From the NCBI RefSeq assembly GCF_001729485.1, contig NZ_CP017157.1:1240001-1304000 (forward strand): DNA of 64,000 nt, in the 5' to 3' direction. The DNA comes from Streptomyces lydicus. GTDB taxonomy: Bacteria; Actinomycetota; Actinomycetes; Streptomycetales; Streptomycetaceae. The position numbers were made by a program, and so were the translations under genes. The notes under the pieces are model-generated. The model ran no database searches, was not told where the DNA came from, and saw only the letters and a program-made list of their open reading frames with translations. Numbering within the stretch: position 1 is the first letter of the stretch; each line of letters starts with the position of its first letter. Shown in pieces: positions 1-9,056 of the stretch.

Positions 1-952
1 TGAACGGCTCGCCGTGCACCAGCCGGGAGGCGGCGTGGCGCCAGGACAGCCGGGAGGTGTGGGCGCGCATCTCCATGTCGGCGAGCTTGAACCGGATCGC
101 CTGGTTGTCGCCGATCGGCCGCCCGAAGGCCCGCCGCTCCTTGGCGTAGGCCACCGACTCGTCCACACAGCCCTGGGCGAGTCCGGTGGCCAGCGCCGCG
201 ATGGCGATCCGGCCCTCGTCGAGGATCCGCAGGAACTGGGCGTAGCCGCGGCCCTCCTCGCCCAGCAGGTTGGCGGCCGGCACGCGGACGTCGCTGAAGG
301 ACAGCTCCCGGGTGTCGGAGGCGTTCCAGCCGACCTTGGAGTACGGGGCGCCGACGGTGAAGCCGGGGGTGCCGGACGGCACGATGATCGAGGAGATCAG
401 CGGGGAGCCGTCGTCCTTGCGGCCGGTGACGGCGGTGACCGTGACCAGGCCGGTGATGTCGGTACCGGAGTTGGTGATGAAGCACTTGCTGCCGTTGATC
501 ACCCAGTTGTCGCCGTCCCGCACCGCGGTGGTCCGGGTCGCGCCCGCGTCCGAACCGCCGTCCGGCTCGGTCAGGCCGAAGGCGCCCAGCATCTCGCCGC
601 TGCACAGCTTGGGCAGCCAGGCGCGCTTCTGCTCCTCCGTGCCGAAGTGGTAGACCGGCATGGCGCCGAGGGAGACGCCCGCCTCCAGGGTGATGGCGAC
701 CGAGGAGTCGACCCGGGCCAGCTCCTCCAGGGCGATGCCGAGGGCGAGGTAGTCGCCGCCCATCCCGCCGTACTCCTCCGGGAACGGCAGGCCGAAGAGG
801 CCCATCCGACCCATCTCCTGCACGATCTCGTACGGGAACGCATGCTGCTCGTAGTACTCGCCGATCTTCGGTGCGACGACGTCATGCGCGAACGCCTCGA
901 CCGTACGCCGGAGTTCCTCCAGCTCATCGGGCAGACGGTGATCCAGGGACAT
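1..952 (-). CDS. acyl-CoA dehydrogenase (C-terminus cut off by window edge)
   Basis: FAD-dependent acyl-CoA dehydrogenase of the short-branched/isovaleryl type, oxidising an acyl-CoA to its 2-enoyl-CoA. About 317 residues are visible from the ATG at 952; the C-terminal helical domain lies beyond base 1. Visible signatures are AFGLTEPDGGSDAG and WVINGSKCFITNSG, typical of the FAD/acyl binding middle domain. The start follows the HMG-CoA lyase stop by five bases, so it is the last visible gene of a minus-strand operon with methylcrotonyl-CoA carboxylase and HMG-CoA lyase. That context favours isovaleryl-CoA dehydrogenase in leucine breakdown; the exact chain specificity is inferred from neighbours, not from the sequence. 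Confidence 0.9.
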   Translation of the reverse strand, partial: MSLDHRLPDELEELRRTVEAFAHDVVAPKIGEYYEQHAFPYEIVQEMGRMGLFGLPFPEEYGGMGGDYLALGIALEELARVDSSVAITLEAGVSLGAMPVYHFGTEEQKRAWLPKLCSGEMLGAFGLTEPDGGSDAGATRTTAVRDGDNWVINGSKCFITNSGTDITGLVTVTAVTGRKDDGSPLISSIIVPSGTPGFTVGAPYSKVGWNASDTRELSFSDVRVPAANLLGEEGRGYAQFLRILDEGRIAIAALATGLAQGCVDESVAYAKERRAFGRPIGDNQAIRFKLADMEMRAHTSRLSWRHAASRLVHGEPF

Positions 953-957
953 GGGGG

Positions 958-1899
958 TCACTCCTTGTGGGAGAGGGCTCGGAGGGTGCGCGAGGGGCTC
1001 GGCCGGCCCAGGACGTCGGCCATCCACACGCTCGTGGCGATCAGCCGGTCCAGGTCGACGCCGGTCTCGATGCCGAGGCCGTGCAGCATCCACACGAGGT
1101 CTTCGGTGGCGAGGTTGCCGGTGGCGCTCTTGGCGTACGGGCAGCCGCCGAGGCCGCCCGCCGAGGCGTCGACGGTGGTGACGCCGTGCTGGAGCGCGGC
1201 GTAGGTGTTGGCGAGGGCCTGCCCGTAGGTGTCGTGGAAGTGGACGCCCAGCTTCGAGGTGGGCACGCCGGCTTCGTTGAGGGCCGCGAGCAGGTGCTGG
1301 ACGTGGCCGGGGGTGGCGACGCCGATGGTGTCGCCCAGGCTCAGTTCGTCGCAGCCCAGGTCCAGCAGCGCCCGGCAGACCCGGACGGTCTGCGCGAGGG
1401 GCACCGGGCCCTCCCACGGGTCGCCGAAGCACATCGAGAGGTAGCCGCGGACGTGCACCCCGGCGTCCTTGGCGCGCCGCACGACGGGCGCGAACATCGC
1501 CAGCGCCTCGTCGACCGTGCGATTGAGGTTGGCCTTGGCGAAGGACTCGGTGGCGCTGCCGAAGACCGCGATCCGGCGGGCGCCCAGGGCGAGCGCACGG
1601 TCCAGGCCCCGGTCGTTGGGCACCAGCACCGGCAGCCGGTGCGGGTCGAGGTCGCCGAGCCGCGGGAACAGCTCCTCCGCGTCGGCGAGCTGCGGCACCC
1701 ACTTGGGGTGCACGAAGCTGGTCGCCTCGACCAGCGGCAGGCCCGCGTCGGCGAGCCGGTGCACGAACTCGGCCTTGACCTCGGTCGGCACGACGGTCTG
1801 TTCGTTCTGCAGCCCGTCGCGCGCGCCGACCTCATGGATGCGTACGCGGCTGGGCAGTCCCTCCGCCGGGACCTGCATGGGGAGTCCGGCCGTGGTCAT
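958..1899 (-). CDS. mvaB: hydroxymethylglutaryl-CoA lyase
   Basis: Cleaves 3-hydroxy-3-methylglutaryl-CoA to acetyl-CoA and acetoacetate, the final step of leucine degradation. The 313-residue TIM barrel of the HMGL-like/DRE family shows the N-terminal GARDGLQNE motif, [25 protein letters not shown] and the catalytic-cysteine loop GGLGGCPYA near the C-terminus. Length is normal. Its ATG at 1899 overlaps the TGA of the upstream biotin carboxylase gene (ATGA), implying translational coupling. The Cys loop separates it from 2-isopropylmalate synthase relatives. Confidence 0.95.
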   Translation of the reverse strand: MTTAGLPMQVPAEGLPSRVRIHEVGARDGLQNEQTVVPTEVKAEFVHRLADAGLPLVEATSFVHPKWVPQLADAEELFPRLGDLDPHRLPVLVPNDRGLDRALALGARRIAVFGSATESFAKANLNRTVDEALAMFAPVVRRAKDAGVHVRGYLSMCFGDPWEGPVPLAQTVRVCRALLDLGCDELSLGDTIGVATPGHVQHLLAALNEAGVPTSKLGVHFHDTYGQALANTYAALQHGVTTVDASAGGLGGCPYAKSATGNLATEDLVWMLHGLGIETGVDLDRLIATSVWMADVLGRPSPSRTLRALSHKE

Positions 1900-3914
1900 G
1901 AGGTGCCCTCCTGTCCGCCCGTGGGCTCCGCGGGTCCGTCGGCCGCGTCGTGCGGCGCGATCACCGCCAGGATCTGGTCCATGGCGACGGTCGTGCCCGC
2001 GGTGACGTCCAGTTCGGTGACGGTGCCGGCGTGCGGGGCGGAGATGACGTGTTCCATCTTCATCGCCTCCACCACCAGCAGGCCCTGCCCGGCGGCGACC
2101 TCGTCGCCGACGGCGACCTTGACGACGGTGACGGTGCCCGGCATCGGCGCGGCCAGGGTGTCCGCGCCGTGCGCCGCGCCGGCCCCGCGCAGCGCCGCGG
2201 CCACCGGGTCGTGGTCGGTGACCTGCCAGGAGTCGCCGTCCCGGCCGAGCCAGTCGCCGCTGCGGTGGAAGGTGTGCGTCACCCCGTCCACGGTGACCCG
2301 CACCCGGTCCGCGTCGACCTGCCCGGCCGGGGCGCCGGGCGGCACGTCGTACGCCACCGGGTCGTGGCCCGGCACCCGCAGCCAGTGGCGGACCGGGGCC
2401 GGCGCACCGCCGAGCCGGAAGCCGCTGGGCGCGGCGAACGGGTCGCGCCAGCCGCCGGCGTCCGTCGCCGGCTCCAGGGCGGCCTGTCGCACCGCCGCGG
2501 CCGCCGCGTACACCTCCTCGGGCACCTCGGTGTCGACCAGCCCGGCCGCCTCCCGCTCCACCAGCCCGGTGTCGAGCTCGCCGGACACCACGTCCGGGTG
2601 GGCCAGCAGCCGCCGCAGGAAGCCGGCGTTGGTGGGCACCCCGAGGGTGACCGTCTGCGCCAGCGCGGCCCGCAGCCGGCGCAGCGCGCTCGCCCGGTCC
2701 GGGCCGTAAGCGATGACCTTGGCGAGCATCGGGTCGTAGCGGCTGCCGACCTCCACGCCCTGCGACAGGCCGGAGTCCGTGCGCACCCCGTCGCCCTGCG
2801 CCTCGTGCAGCGCGAGCACGGTGCCGCCGGTCGGCAGGAAGTCGCGGGCCCCGCCCTTGACGGAGACGGTCTCGGCGCACAGCCGCGCCTCGACCGCGTG
2901 CCCGCTGAGGGTGATGTCCTCCTGCGCGTACGGCAGGCGCTCGCCGGCCGCGACCCGCAGCTGCCACTCGACCAGGTCCAGGCCGGTGACGAGCTCGGTG
3001 ACCGGGTGCTCGACCTGGAGGCGGGTGTTCATCTCCATGAAGTAGTAGGAGGACGGGTCCTTGCCGGGGACGATGAACTCGACGGTGCCGGCGCCGCGGT
3101 AGCCGCAGGAGCGGGCCGCCTGCACGGCCGCCTCGCCCATCGCGGCGCGGGTGGCCTCGTCGAGCAGGACCGAGGGGGCCTCCTCGACGAGCTTCTGGTG
3201 GCGCCGCTGGAGGGAGCACTCGCGCTCGCCGAGGTGGATGACGTGGCCGTGGCCGTCGGCCAGCACCTGGATCTCGATGTGCCGGGGCCGGTCGATCCAG
3301 CGCTCGACGAGCAGGGTGTCGTCGCCGAAGGAGGACCGGGCCTCGCGGCGCGCGGCGGCGATCTCGTCGGCGAGCAGCGCCTCATCGCGGACCAGCCGCA
3401 TGCCCTTGCCGCCGCCGCCCGCGGACGGCTTCAGCAGCACCGGCATGCCGATCTCCCGTGCCGCGGCGGCCAGTTGGGCGTCGTCGAGGCCGCTGCCCGA
3501 GGAGCCGGGCACGACCGGGACACCGGCCGTGCGCACCGTCTCCTTGGCGCGGATCTTGTCGCCCATCAGCTCGATGGCGTCGGCGGACGGGCCGATGAAG
3601 ACCAGCCCGGCGTCCGCGCAGGCGCGGGCGAACGCGGCGTTCTCGGCGAGGAAGCCGTAGCCGGGGTGGACCGCCTGGGCGCCGGTGCGCGCGGCCGCGT
3701 CCAGCAGCCGCTCCACCGACAGGTAGCTCTCGGTGGCCGGCGCCGGCCCGATCCGTACGGCCGTGTCGGCCTCGTGGACGTGCCGGGCGTCGGCGTCCGC
3801 GTCGCTGTACACGGCGACCGAGCGGATGCCGAGGGTGCGGAGCGTGCGGATGACGCGGACCGCGATCTCGCCGCGGTTGGCGATCAGGACGCTGTCGAAC
3901 ATCGTCGTGGACAT
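1896..3914 (-). CDS. methylcrotonyl-/acyl-CoA carboxylase alpha subunit (biotin carboxylase + BCCP)
   Basis: ATP-dependent biotin carboxylase fused to its biotin carrier domain, about 672 residues. The N-terminus [20 protein letters not shown] opens the biotin carboxylase fold. The glycine-rich ATP-grasp loop [14 protein letters not shown] and [14 protein letters not shown] follow. The biotinylation motif EAMKMEH puts the modified lysine near residue 619. It pairs with the carboxyltransferase gene 26 bases upstream. With HMG-CoA lyase and acyl-CoA dehydrogenase in the same operon, 3-methylcrotonyl-CoA is the likely substrate; acetyl/propionyl-CoA carboxylase is the alternative. The start is uncertain: in-frame ATGs lie at 3935, 3926, 3914 and 3902. 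I chose 3914, preceded by AGGGG and AGGA; homologues often begin at the MFDS equivalent (3902). Confidence 0.93.
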   Translation of the reverse strand: MSTTMFDSVLIANRGEIAVRVIRTLRTLGIRSVAVYSDADADARHVHEADTAVRIGPAPATESYLSVERLLDAAARTGAQAVHPGYGFLAENAAFARACADAGLVFIGPSADAIELMGDKIRAKETVRTAGVPVVPGSSGSGLDDAQLAAAAREIGMPVLLKPSAGGGGKGMRLVRDEALLADEIAAARREARSSFGDDTLLVERWIDRPRHIEIQVLADGHGHVIHLGERECSLQRRHQKLVEEAPSVLLDEATRAAMGEAAVQAARSCGYRGAGTVEFIVPGKDPSSYYFMEMNTRLQVEHPVTELVTGLDLVEWQLRVAAGERLPYAQEDITLSGHAVEARLCAETVSVKGGARDFLPTGGTVLALHEAQGDGVRTDSGLSQGVEVGSRYDPMLAKVIAYGPDRASALRRLRAALAQTVTLGVPTNAGFLRRLLAHPDVVSGELDTGLVEREAAGLVDTEVPEEVYAAAAAVRQAALEPATDAGGWRDPFAAPSGFRLGGAPAPVRHWLRVPGHDPVAYDVPPGAPAGQVDADRVRVTVDGVTHTFHRSGDWLGRDGDSWQVTDHDPVAAALRGAGAAHGADTLAAPMPGTVTVVKVAVGDEVAAGQGLLVVEAMKMEHVISAPHAGTVTELDVTAGTTVAMDQILAVIAPHDAADGPAEPTGGQEGTS

Positions 3915-3940
3915 TCCTGTGGGCATTCCCCTCATGGAGA

Positions 3941-5599
3941 TCACATCCGGAAGACGCCGAAGCCGGGCGCCGTGCTGTCTTTTCGGGGAAGCGGGGCGTT
4001 GGCGCAGGCGGTCAGCGCCAGGCCCAGCACCTGCCGGGTCTCCAGCGGGTCGATCACGCCGTCGTCCCACAGCCGCGCGGTGGCGTAGTAGGCGTTGCCC
4101 TGGGTGTCGTACTGCGCGCGGACCGGCGCCTTGAAGGCGTCCTCCTCCTCGGCGCTCCACTCCTCGCCGCGCGCCTCCATCTGGTCGCGCTTGACGGTGG
4201 CGAGGACGGACGCGGCCTGCTCGCCGCCCATCACCGAGATCTTGGCGTTGGGCCACATCCACAGGAAGCGCGGGGAGTAGGCCCGGCCGCACATCGAGTA
4301 GTTGCCCGCCCCGTAGGAGCCGCCGATGACGACCGTGAGCTTGGGGACGCGGGCGCAGGCCACCGCCGTCACCATCTTCGCGCCGTGCTTGGCGATGCCG
4401 CCGGCCTCGTACGAGCGGCCGACCATGAAGCCGGAGATGTTCTGGAGGAAGAGCAGCGGGATGCCCCGCTGGTCGCACAGTTCGATGAAGTGCGCGCCCT
4501 TCTGGGCCGATTCGGAGAACAGGATGCCGTTGTTGGCGATGATGCCGACCGGGTGGCCGTGGACGTGGGCGAAGCCGGTGACCAGCGTCGTGCCGTACTC
4601 CGCCTTGAACTCGGCGAACCGGGAGCCGTCCACGATCCGCGCGATCACCTCGCGCACGTCGTAGGGCGTACGGGAGTCGGCGGGCACCACGCCGTAGAGC
4701 CCGGCCGGATCGACCGCGGGCTCCTCGACGGGCCGCACCGTCCAGGGCAGCGGGCCGCGGTCGCCGAGGGTGGAGACGATGGTGCGCACGATGCGCAGCG
4801 CGTGGGCGTCGTCCTCGGCGAGGTGGTCGGTGACGCCGGAGGTCTTCGCGTGCACCTCGCCGCCGCCCAGTTCCTCGGCGGTGACGACCTCGCCGGTGGC
4901 GGCCTTCACCAGCGGCGGCCCGCCGAGGAAGATCGTGCCCTGGTCGCGGACGATGACGGCCTCGTCGCTCATGGCGGGGACGTAGGCGCCGCCGGCCGTG
5001 CACGAGCCGAGTACGGCGGCGATCTGCGGCACGCCGGCGCCGGACATCCGCGCCTGGTTGTAGAAGATCCGCCCGAAGTGCTCGCGGTCGGGGAAGACCT
5101 CGTCCTGCATCGGCAGGAACGCGCCGCCGGAGTCGACGAGGTACACGCACGGCAGGCGGTTCTCCAGGGCGATCTCCTGGGCCCGCAGATGCTTCTTGAC
5201 CGTCATCGGGTAGTACGTGCCGCCCTTGACCGTGGCGTCGTTGGCGACGATCACCACCTCCCGGCCGGAGACCCGGCCGATGCCGGCGATGACCCCGGCG
5301 GCCGGCGCGGCCCCGTCGTACATGCCGTCCGCGGCCAGCGGGGCCAGTTCGAGGAAGGGCGAGCCGGGGTCCAGCAGGGCGTCCACCCGGTCGCGGGGCA
5401 GCAGCTTGCCGCGGGCGGTGTGCCGCGCCCTGGCCTTCTCGCCGCCGCCCAGCCTGGCCGCCGCGAGCTTCTCGCGCAGCTCGGCGGCGAGCTCGCGGTG
5501 CGCGGCCTCGTTGGCCTTCCAGGAGTCGGACGCCGGGTCCTCCCGGGGACTTCGCCCGAGGGGACCCCCGTCGCTGCCCAGTACCGGTGCCTGCTCCAT
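3941..5599 (-). CDS. methylcrotonyl-/acyl-CoA carboxylase beta subunit (carboxyltransferase)
   Basis: Carboxyltransferase subunit (552 residues) of the crotonase-like superfamily, transferring CO2 from carboxybiotin to the acyl-CoA. It has the two-lobed organisation, with [18 protein letters not shown] in the N-lobe and [20 protein letters not shown] in the C-lobe. The ATG at 5599 has an AAGGGGG ribosome site ten bases upstream. It is the first gene of the minus-strand operon. The extreme N-terminus contains a Gly/Pro/Arg segment (about residues 9-20) encoded by a GC-palindromic stretch at 5539-5572 that looks like an in-frame repeat insertion (see findings). Expression is probably controlled by the divergent TetR protein through the paired palindromes at 5665-5713. 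Confidence 0.94.
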   Translation of the reverse strand: MEQAPVLGSDGGPLGRSPREDPASDSWKANEAAHRELAAELREKLAAARLGGGEKARARHTARGKLLPRDRVDALLDPGSPFLELAPLAADGMYDGAAPAAGVIAGIGRVSGREVVIVANDATVKGGTYYPMTVKKHLRAQEIALENRLPCVYLVDSGGAFLPMQDEVFPDREHFGRIFYNQARMSGAGVPQIAAVLGSCTAGGAYVPAMSDEAVIVRDQGTIFLGGPPLVKAATGEVVTAEELGGGEVHAKTSGVTDHLAEDDAHALRIVRTIVSTLGDRGPLPWTVRPVEEPAVDPAGLYGVVPADSRTPYDVREVIARIVDGSRFAEFKAEYGTTLVTGFAHVHGHPVGIIANNGILFSESAQKGAHFIELCDQRGIPLLFLQNISGFMVGRSYEAGGIAKHGAKMVTAVACARVPKLTVVIGGSYGAGNYSMCGRAYSPRFLWMWPNAKISVMGGEQAASVLATVKRDQMEARGEEWSAEEEDAFKAPVRAQYDTQGNAYYATARLWDDGVIDPLETRQVLGLALTACANAPLPRKDSTAPGFGVFRM

Positions 5600-5664
5600 C
5601 TGTACGAGCCCCCTTGCTCGGTCGCCTGTCCCGGCGCCGCGCGGGGCGGCGGCCGGACCATCCG

Positions 5665-5713
5665 GGTTAATGGGCGTTAACCTCATTTCCTTTTAGGTTA
5701 ACGAGCACTAACC
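5665..5713. promoter_or_regulatory. paired palindromic TetR operator in divergent promoter
   Basis: Two 18-bp imperfect palindromes, GGTTAATGGGCGTTAACC (5665-5682) and GGTTAACGAGCACTAACC (5696-5713), start 31 bases apart between the carboxylase operon and the divergent tetR gene. All four half-sites share GTTAR(Y/T)G-like sequence. Position and symmetry suggest the binding sites of the TetR protein encoded at 5735, so autoregulation plus control of the carboxylase operon is inferred. Confidence 0.75.
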
Positions 5714-5734
5714 CGGCTGTCTACAATCGACGGC

Positions 5735-6373
5735 ATGAGTAATGCGCAGGCATCCGCCCCGACCAGCCGCCGCGAGCAGATCCTCAAGGAGGCCGCCCGG
5801 CTCTTCGCCGAGCGCGGCTTCCACGGGGTCGGCGTCGACGAGATAGGGGCGGCCGTGGGCATCTCCGGCCCCGGCCTCTACCGGCACTTCGCCGGCAAGG
5901 ACGCGATGCTCGCCGAGCTGCTCGTCGGGATCAGCGAGCGGCTGCTGGACGGCGGCCGGATGCGGGTCGCGGAGGGTGGCGACGACCCCGAGGCGGTGCT
6001 GCGCGCGCTGATCGACGGCCACATCGACTTCGCCCTGGACGACCGGCCGCTGATCACCGTGCACGACCGTGAGCTGGACCGGCTCCGCGAGGTCGACCGC
6101 AAGCGGGTGCGCCAGCTCCAGCGGCAGTACGTCGAGCTGTGGGTGGACGTGGTCCGCCAGGTCCACCCCGGCCCCTCCGAGCCCCGGGTCCGCGCCGCGG
6201 TGCACGCCGTCTTCGGCCTGCTGAACTCCACCCCCCACCTGGGCCGCCCCGGGTCCCTCCCGGGCCGTACGGAGATGTCCGAGCTGCTGCACCGGCTGGC
6301 GCTGGGGGCGTTCGGCGCGGTGGCCGAGGAGGCCGCGGGGGAGACGGTGGGCGCGGGGGTGCCGGGCGCGTAG
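5735..6373 (+). CDS. TetR-family repressor of the acyl-CoA degradation block
   Basis: A 212-residue TetR-type regulator. The N-terminal HTH spans roughly residues 12-60 (REQILKEAARLFAERGFHG then GVDEIGAAVGISGPGLYRHF), followed by the ligand-binding helical domain. It lies divergent to the carboxylase operon and upstream of a second acyl-CoA dehydrogenase and thioesterase. The likely ligand is an acyl-CoA intermediate, but this is inference from context. The ATG at 5735 is 21 bases after the second palindrome, compatible with autorepression. The C-terminus is Gly/Ala-rich and probably disordered. Confidence 0.9.
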   Translation: MSNAQASAPTSRREQILKEAARLFAERGFHGVGVDEIGAAVGISGPGLYRHFAGKDAMLAELLVGISERLLDGGRMRVAEGGDDPEAVLRALIDGHIDFALDDRPLITVHDRELDRLREVDRKRVRQLQRQYVELWVDVVRQVHPGPSEPRVRAAVHAVFGLLNSTPHLGRPGSLPGRTEMSELLHRLALGAFGAVAEEAAGETVGAGVPGA

Positions 6374-6446
6374 CGCGGGCCCGGACCGCACGGGTTTTCG
6401 TTGACCTCTGGACAGCCCAGGTGACTGGCCGGTAGCTTTCGCTGAG

Positions 6447-6468
6447 CAAGCGCTTAGCCATGCGCTTG
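6447..6468. promoter_or_regulatory. inverted repeat upstream of second acyl-CoA dehydrogenase
   Basis: CAAGCGC (6447-6453) and GCGCTTG (6462-6468) form a perfect 7-bp inverted repeat 30 bases before the start codon; the left part also holds the self-complementary AAGCGCTT. It resembles operators of actinobacterial TetR acyl-CoA regulators in general form. It differs from the GTTAACG palindromes at 5665-5713, so a different regulator may act here. Confidence 0.5.
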
Positions 6469-6498
6469 GACCGGCGACCTGGAGGAGGCGACGTAGCA

Positions 6499-7656
6499 AT
6501 GCGCCGTACGGTGTTCAACGAGGATCACGAGGCGTTCCGCGAGACCATACGCGCCTTCATCGAGGCCGAGGTCGTGCCGGTGCACGACGAGTGGCTGGCC
6601 GCCGGCCAGGCCCCCCGCGACTTCTACTACAAGCTCGGTGAGCTGGGCGTCTTCGGCATCCGGGTCCCCGAGGAGTTCGGCGGCGCCGGCATCGACTCGC
6701 ACAAGTTCGAGGCCGTGATGTACGAGGAGACCTCCCGCGCGGGCGTCTCCTTCGGCGGCTCCGGCGTGCACGTGCTGCTCGGCCTGCCGTACCTCCGGAT
6801 GCTCGCCACCGACGAGCAGAAGAAGCGCTTCCTGCCGAAGTTCGTCACCGGCGAGGAGATGTGGGCGCTGGCGATGACCGAGCCGGGCACCGGCTCCGAC
6901 CTCGCCGGCATGAAGACCACCGCCAAGCTCTCCGAGGACGGCACGCACTACGTCCTCAACGGCGCCAAGACCTTCATCACCGGCGGCGTGCACGCCGACC
7001 GCGTCATCGTCTGCGCCCGCACCGCCGCCCCGCGCGAGGACGACCGCCGCTTCGGCATCTCGCTCTTCGCCGTGGACACCAAGAGCGCGGGCTACTCCGT
7101 CGGCCGCAAGCTGGACAAGCTCGGCCTGAAGATCTCCGACACCGCCGAGCTCGCCTTCGTCGACGTCAAGGTCCCGGTCGAGGACCTGCTGGGCGAGGAG
7201 AACAAGGGCTTCGGCTACCTGGGCCTGAACCTCGCCTCGGAGCGCTGGGGCATCGCCTTCGGCGCGTACGCCCAGGCCAAGGCCGCCGTCCGGTTCGCCA
7301 AGGAGTACGTGCAGGAGCGCACGATCTTCGGCAAGACCGTCGCGTCCTTCCAGAACACCAAGTTCGAACTGGCCGCCTGCCAGGCCGAGGTGGACGCCGC
7401 CGAGGCCGTCGCCGACCGTGCGCTCGAAGCGCTGGACGCCGGCGAGCTGACCCCGGCCGAGGCCGCCTCCGCCAAGCTGTTCTGCACCGAGGTCGCGCAC
7501 CGCGTCATCGACCGCTGCCTCCAGCTGCACGGCGGCTACGGCTTCATGAACGAGTACCCGATCGCCCGCCTGTACGCCGACAACCGCGTCAACCGCATCT
7601 ACGGCGGCACCAGCGAGGTCATGAAGTCGATCATCGCCAAGTCCATGGGCCTCTAG
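6499..7656 (+). CDS. acyl-CoA dehydrogenase
   Basis: Complete FAD-dependent acyl-CoA dehydrogenase of 385 residues. The central motif AMTEPGTGSDLAGMKTTA binds FAD/substrate, and YVLNGAKTFITGG follows. The C-terminal RIYGGTSEVMKSIIAKSMGL contains the Glu expected to act as catalytic base. The ATG at 6499 has a strong GGAGGAGG site ten bases upstream. The track-length ORF begins earlier, but the ribosome site favours 6499. It is followed 20 bases later by a thioesterase gene, likely co-transcribed. Substrate chain length cannot be read from the sequence. Confidence 0.93.
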   Translation: MRRTVFNEDHEAFRETIRAFIEAEVVPVHDEWLAAGQAPRDFYYKLGELGVFGIRVPEEFGGAGIDSHKFEAVMYEETSRAGVSFGGSGVHVLLGLPYLRMLATDEQKKRFLPKFVTGEEMWALAMTEPGTGSDLAGMKTTAKLSEDGTHYVLNGAKTFITGGVHADRVIVCARTAAPREDDRRFGISLFAVDTKSAGYSVGRKLDKLGLKISDTAELAFVDVKVPVEDLLGEENKGFGYLGLNLASERWGIAFGAYAQAKAAVRFAKEYVQERTIFGKTVASFQNTKFELAACQAEVDAAEAVADRALEALDAGELTPAEAASAKLFCTEVAHRVIDRCLQLHGGYGFMNEYPIARLYADNRVNRIYGGTSEVMKSIIAKSMGL

Positions 7657-7676
7657 GCCGTAAGGGCACCGGGCAC

Positions 7677-8564
7677 GTGAACGACGCACTCCGGTCCCTG
7701 CTCGATCTGCTCGCCCTGGAGCGGATCGAGCAGGACATCTTCCGCGGCCTGAGCCGCGCCTCGGTCGTGCCCCGGGTCTTCGGCGGCCAGGTCGCCGCCC
7801 AGGCCCTGGTCGCGGCCGGCCGCACGGTCCCAGAGGACCGTCCGCCGCACTCCCTGCACGCGTACTTCCTGCGCCCCGGCGACCCCGGCGCGCCCATCGT
7901 CTACACCGTCGACCGGATCCGGGACGGCCGGTCCTTCACCACCCGCCGGGTCGTCGCCGTCCAGCACGGCCAGCCGATCTTCCACCTCTCGGCCTCCTTC
8001 CAGGTGTACGAGGAGGGGCTGGAGCACCAGGAGCCGATGCCGCCGGCACCGGACCCGCTGGAGCTGCCCACCGCCGCCGAGATACTGCCCCGCCACGCCG
8101 AACGGTTCCTCGCGCCGGAGGTCGCCGAGCGGCTGCTGGAGGCCCGGGCCGCGATCGACCTGCGGTACGCCGACGAGCCGCCGTACGTCACCGTCGGCGA
8201 GCCCCGCGAGCCCCGGTCCCAGGTCTGGTTCCGCACCCAGGGCAAGCTCGACGACGACGGGGTCATCCCCCGCCCGCTGCTCGACATCTGCCTGGTCACC
8301 TACGTCTCCGACATGACCCTGCTGGACTCGATCCTGCTCGCCCACGGCCGGGGCGGCTGGGCGGTCGGCGACGTGGTCGGCGCGAGCCTGGACCACGCGA
8401 TGTGGTTCCACCGTCCGCTGCGCGCCGACGAGTGGCTGCTCTACGACCAGGAGTCCCCCACCGCCCAGGGCGGCCGGGGCCTGGGCCAGGGCCGCATCTT
8501 CACGGCCGACGGACTACTGGCCGCCTCGGTCATCCAGGAGGGCGTGATCCGGGTGCCACGGTAG
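7677..8564 (+). CDS. tesB: acyl-CoA thioesterase II (TesB family)
   Basis: Hydrolyses acyl-CoA to free acid and CoA. The 295-residue protein has the duplicated hot-dog architecture of TesB: the N-lobe has VFGGQVAAQALVAAGRTV and HSLHAYFLRPGD, and the C-lobe has SLDHAMWFHRPLRADEWLLYDQESP followed by GRGLGQGRIFTADG and VIQEGVIR. The GTG at 7677 is the only sensible start and has a weak AAGGG site. It sits directly after an acyl-CoA dehydrogenase, which suggests release of acyl groups during fatty or branched-chain acid turnover. Confidence 0.93.
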   Translation: MNDALRSLLDLLALERIEQDIFRGLSRASVVPRVFGGQVAAQALVAAGRTVPEDRPPHSLHAYFLRPGDPGAPIVYTVDRIRDGRSFTTRRVVAVQHGQPIFHLSASFQVYEEGLEHQEPMPPAPDPLELPTAAEILPRHAERFLAPEVAERLLEARAAIDLRYADEPPYVTVGEPREPRSQVWFRTQGKLDDDGVIPRPLLDICLVTYVSDMTLLDSILLAHGRGGWAVGDVVGASLDHAMWFHRPLRADEWLLYDQESPTAQGGRGLGQGRIFTADGLLAASVIQEGVIRVPR

Positions 8565-9056
8565 GTGCTTGGGGGGGGGGGGGCTGGCTGGGGGCTTGTG
8601 CGGGGCCTGGCCGGGGGCCTGTGTGGGTGTCTGCTGGGTGTCTGGTCGGGGCTCGGCTGGGTGTCTGTGCGGGTGTCTGCTGGGTGTCTGGCCGGGGCTC
8701 GGCTGGGTGTCTGTGCGGGTGTCTGCTGGGTGCCTGATCGGGCCGAGCGGGCGCCTGCCCGGGGCCGCCCGGTGGGTGCCTCGGCAGGGGGCGCTCGGGT
8801 CCGCCGGCAGAGGGCTCCTGGGTGCCGCGGCGGGGGCGCTCGGGTCCAATGGGCCCCCTCGGCGGGCGCCGTACGGGGCCGCCGGCACGGGGCGGCCCGG
8901 GGACCGGGGGTCCCCGGCAGGCGCCGCCCGTGGTGCCCAACTGGCGCCGTGGTGCCCCAACTGGCGCCGCACCGCGGGGAATACCGCCCCCTCACAACCC
9001 GTTGTGGCCCCGCAGGGGGCCTTCGTGTCCCCTACGGGATGTGTTCGCCCCAGCCC
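8565..9056. repeat. gene-free, repeat-rich GC stretch with poly-G tract
   Basis: No convincing gene. A run of 13 G (8571-8583) lies seven bases after the tesB stop. A 46-bp tandem repeat beginning GGGTGTCTGCTGGG starts at 8625, 8671 and 8717 (about 2.4 copies). GGCCCC-GCA-GGGGCC at 9006-9021 is a possible weak terminator. Open frames on both strands are low-complexity by-products of the repeats. Confidence 0.7.

Noticed and set aside
1896..5599. Assignment as acetyl- or propionyl-CoA carboxylase
   Set aside because: Possible by sequence, but adjacency to HMG-CoA lyase and an isovaleryl-type dehydrogenase makes methylcrotonyl-CoA the better fit.
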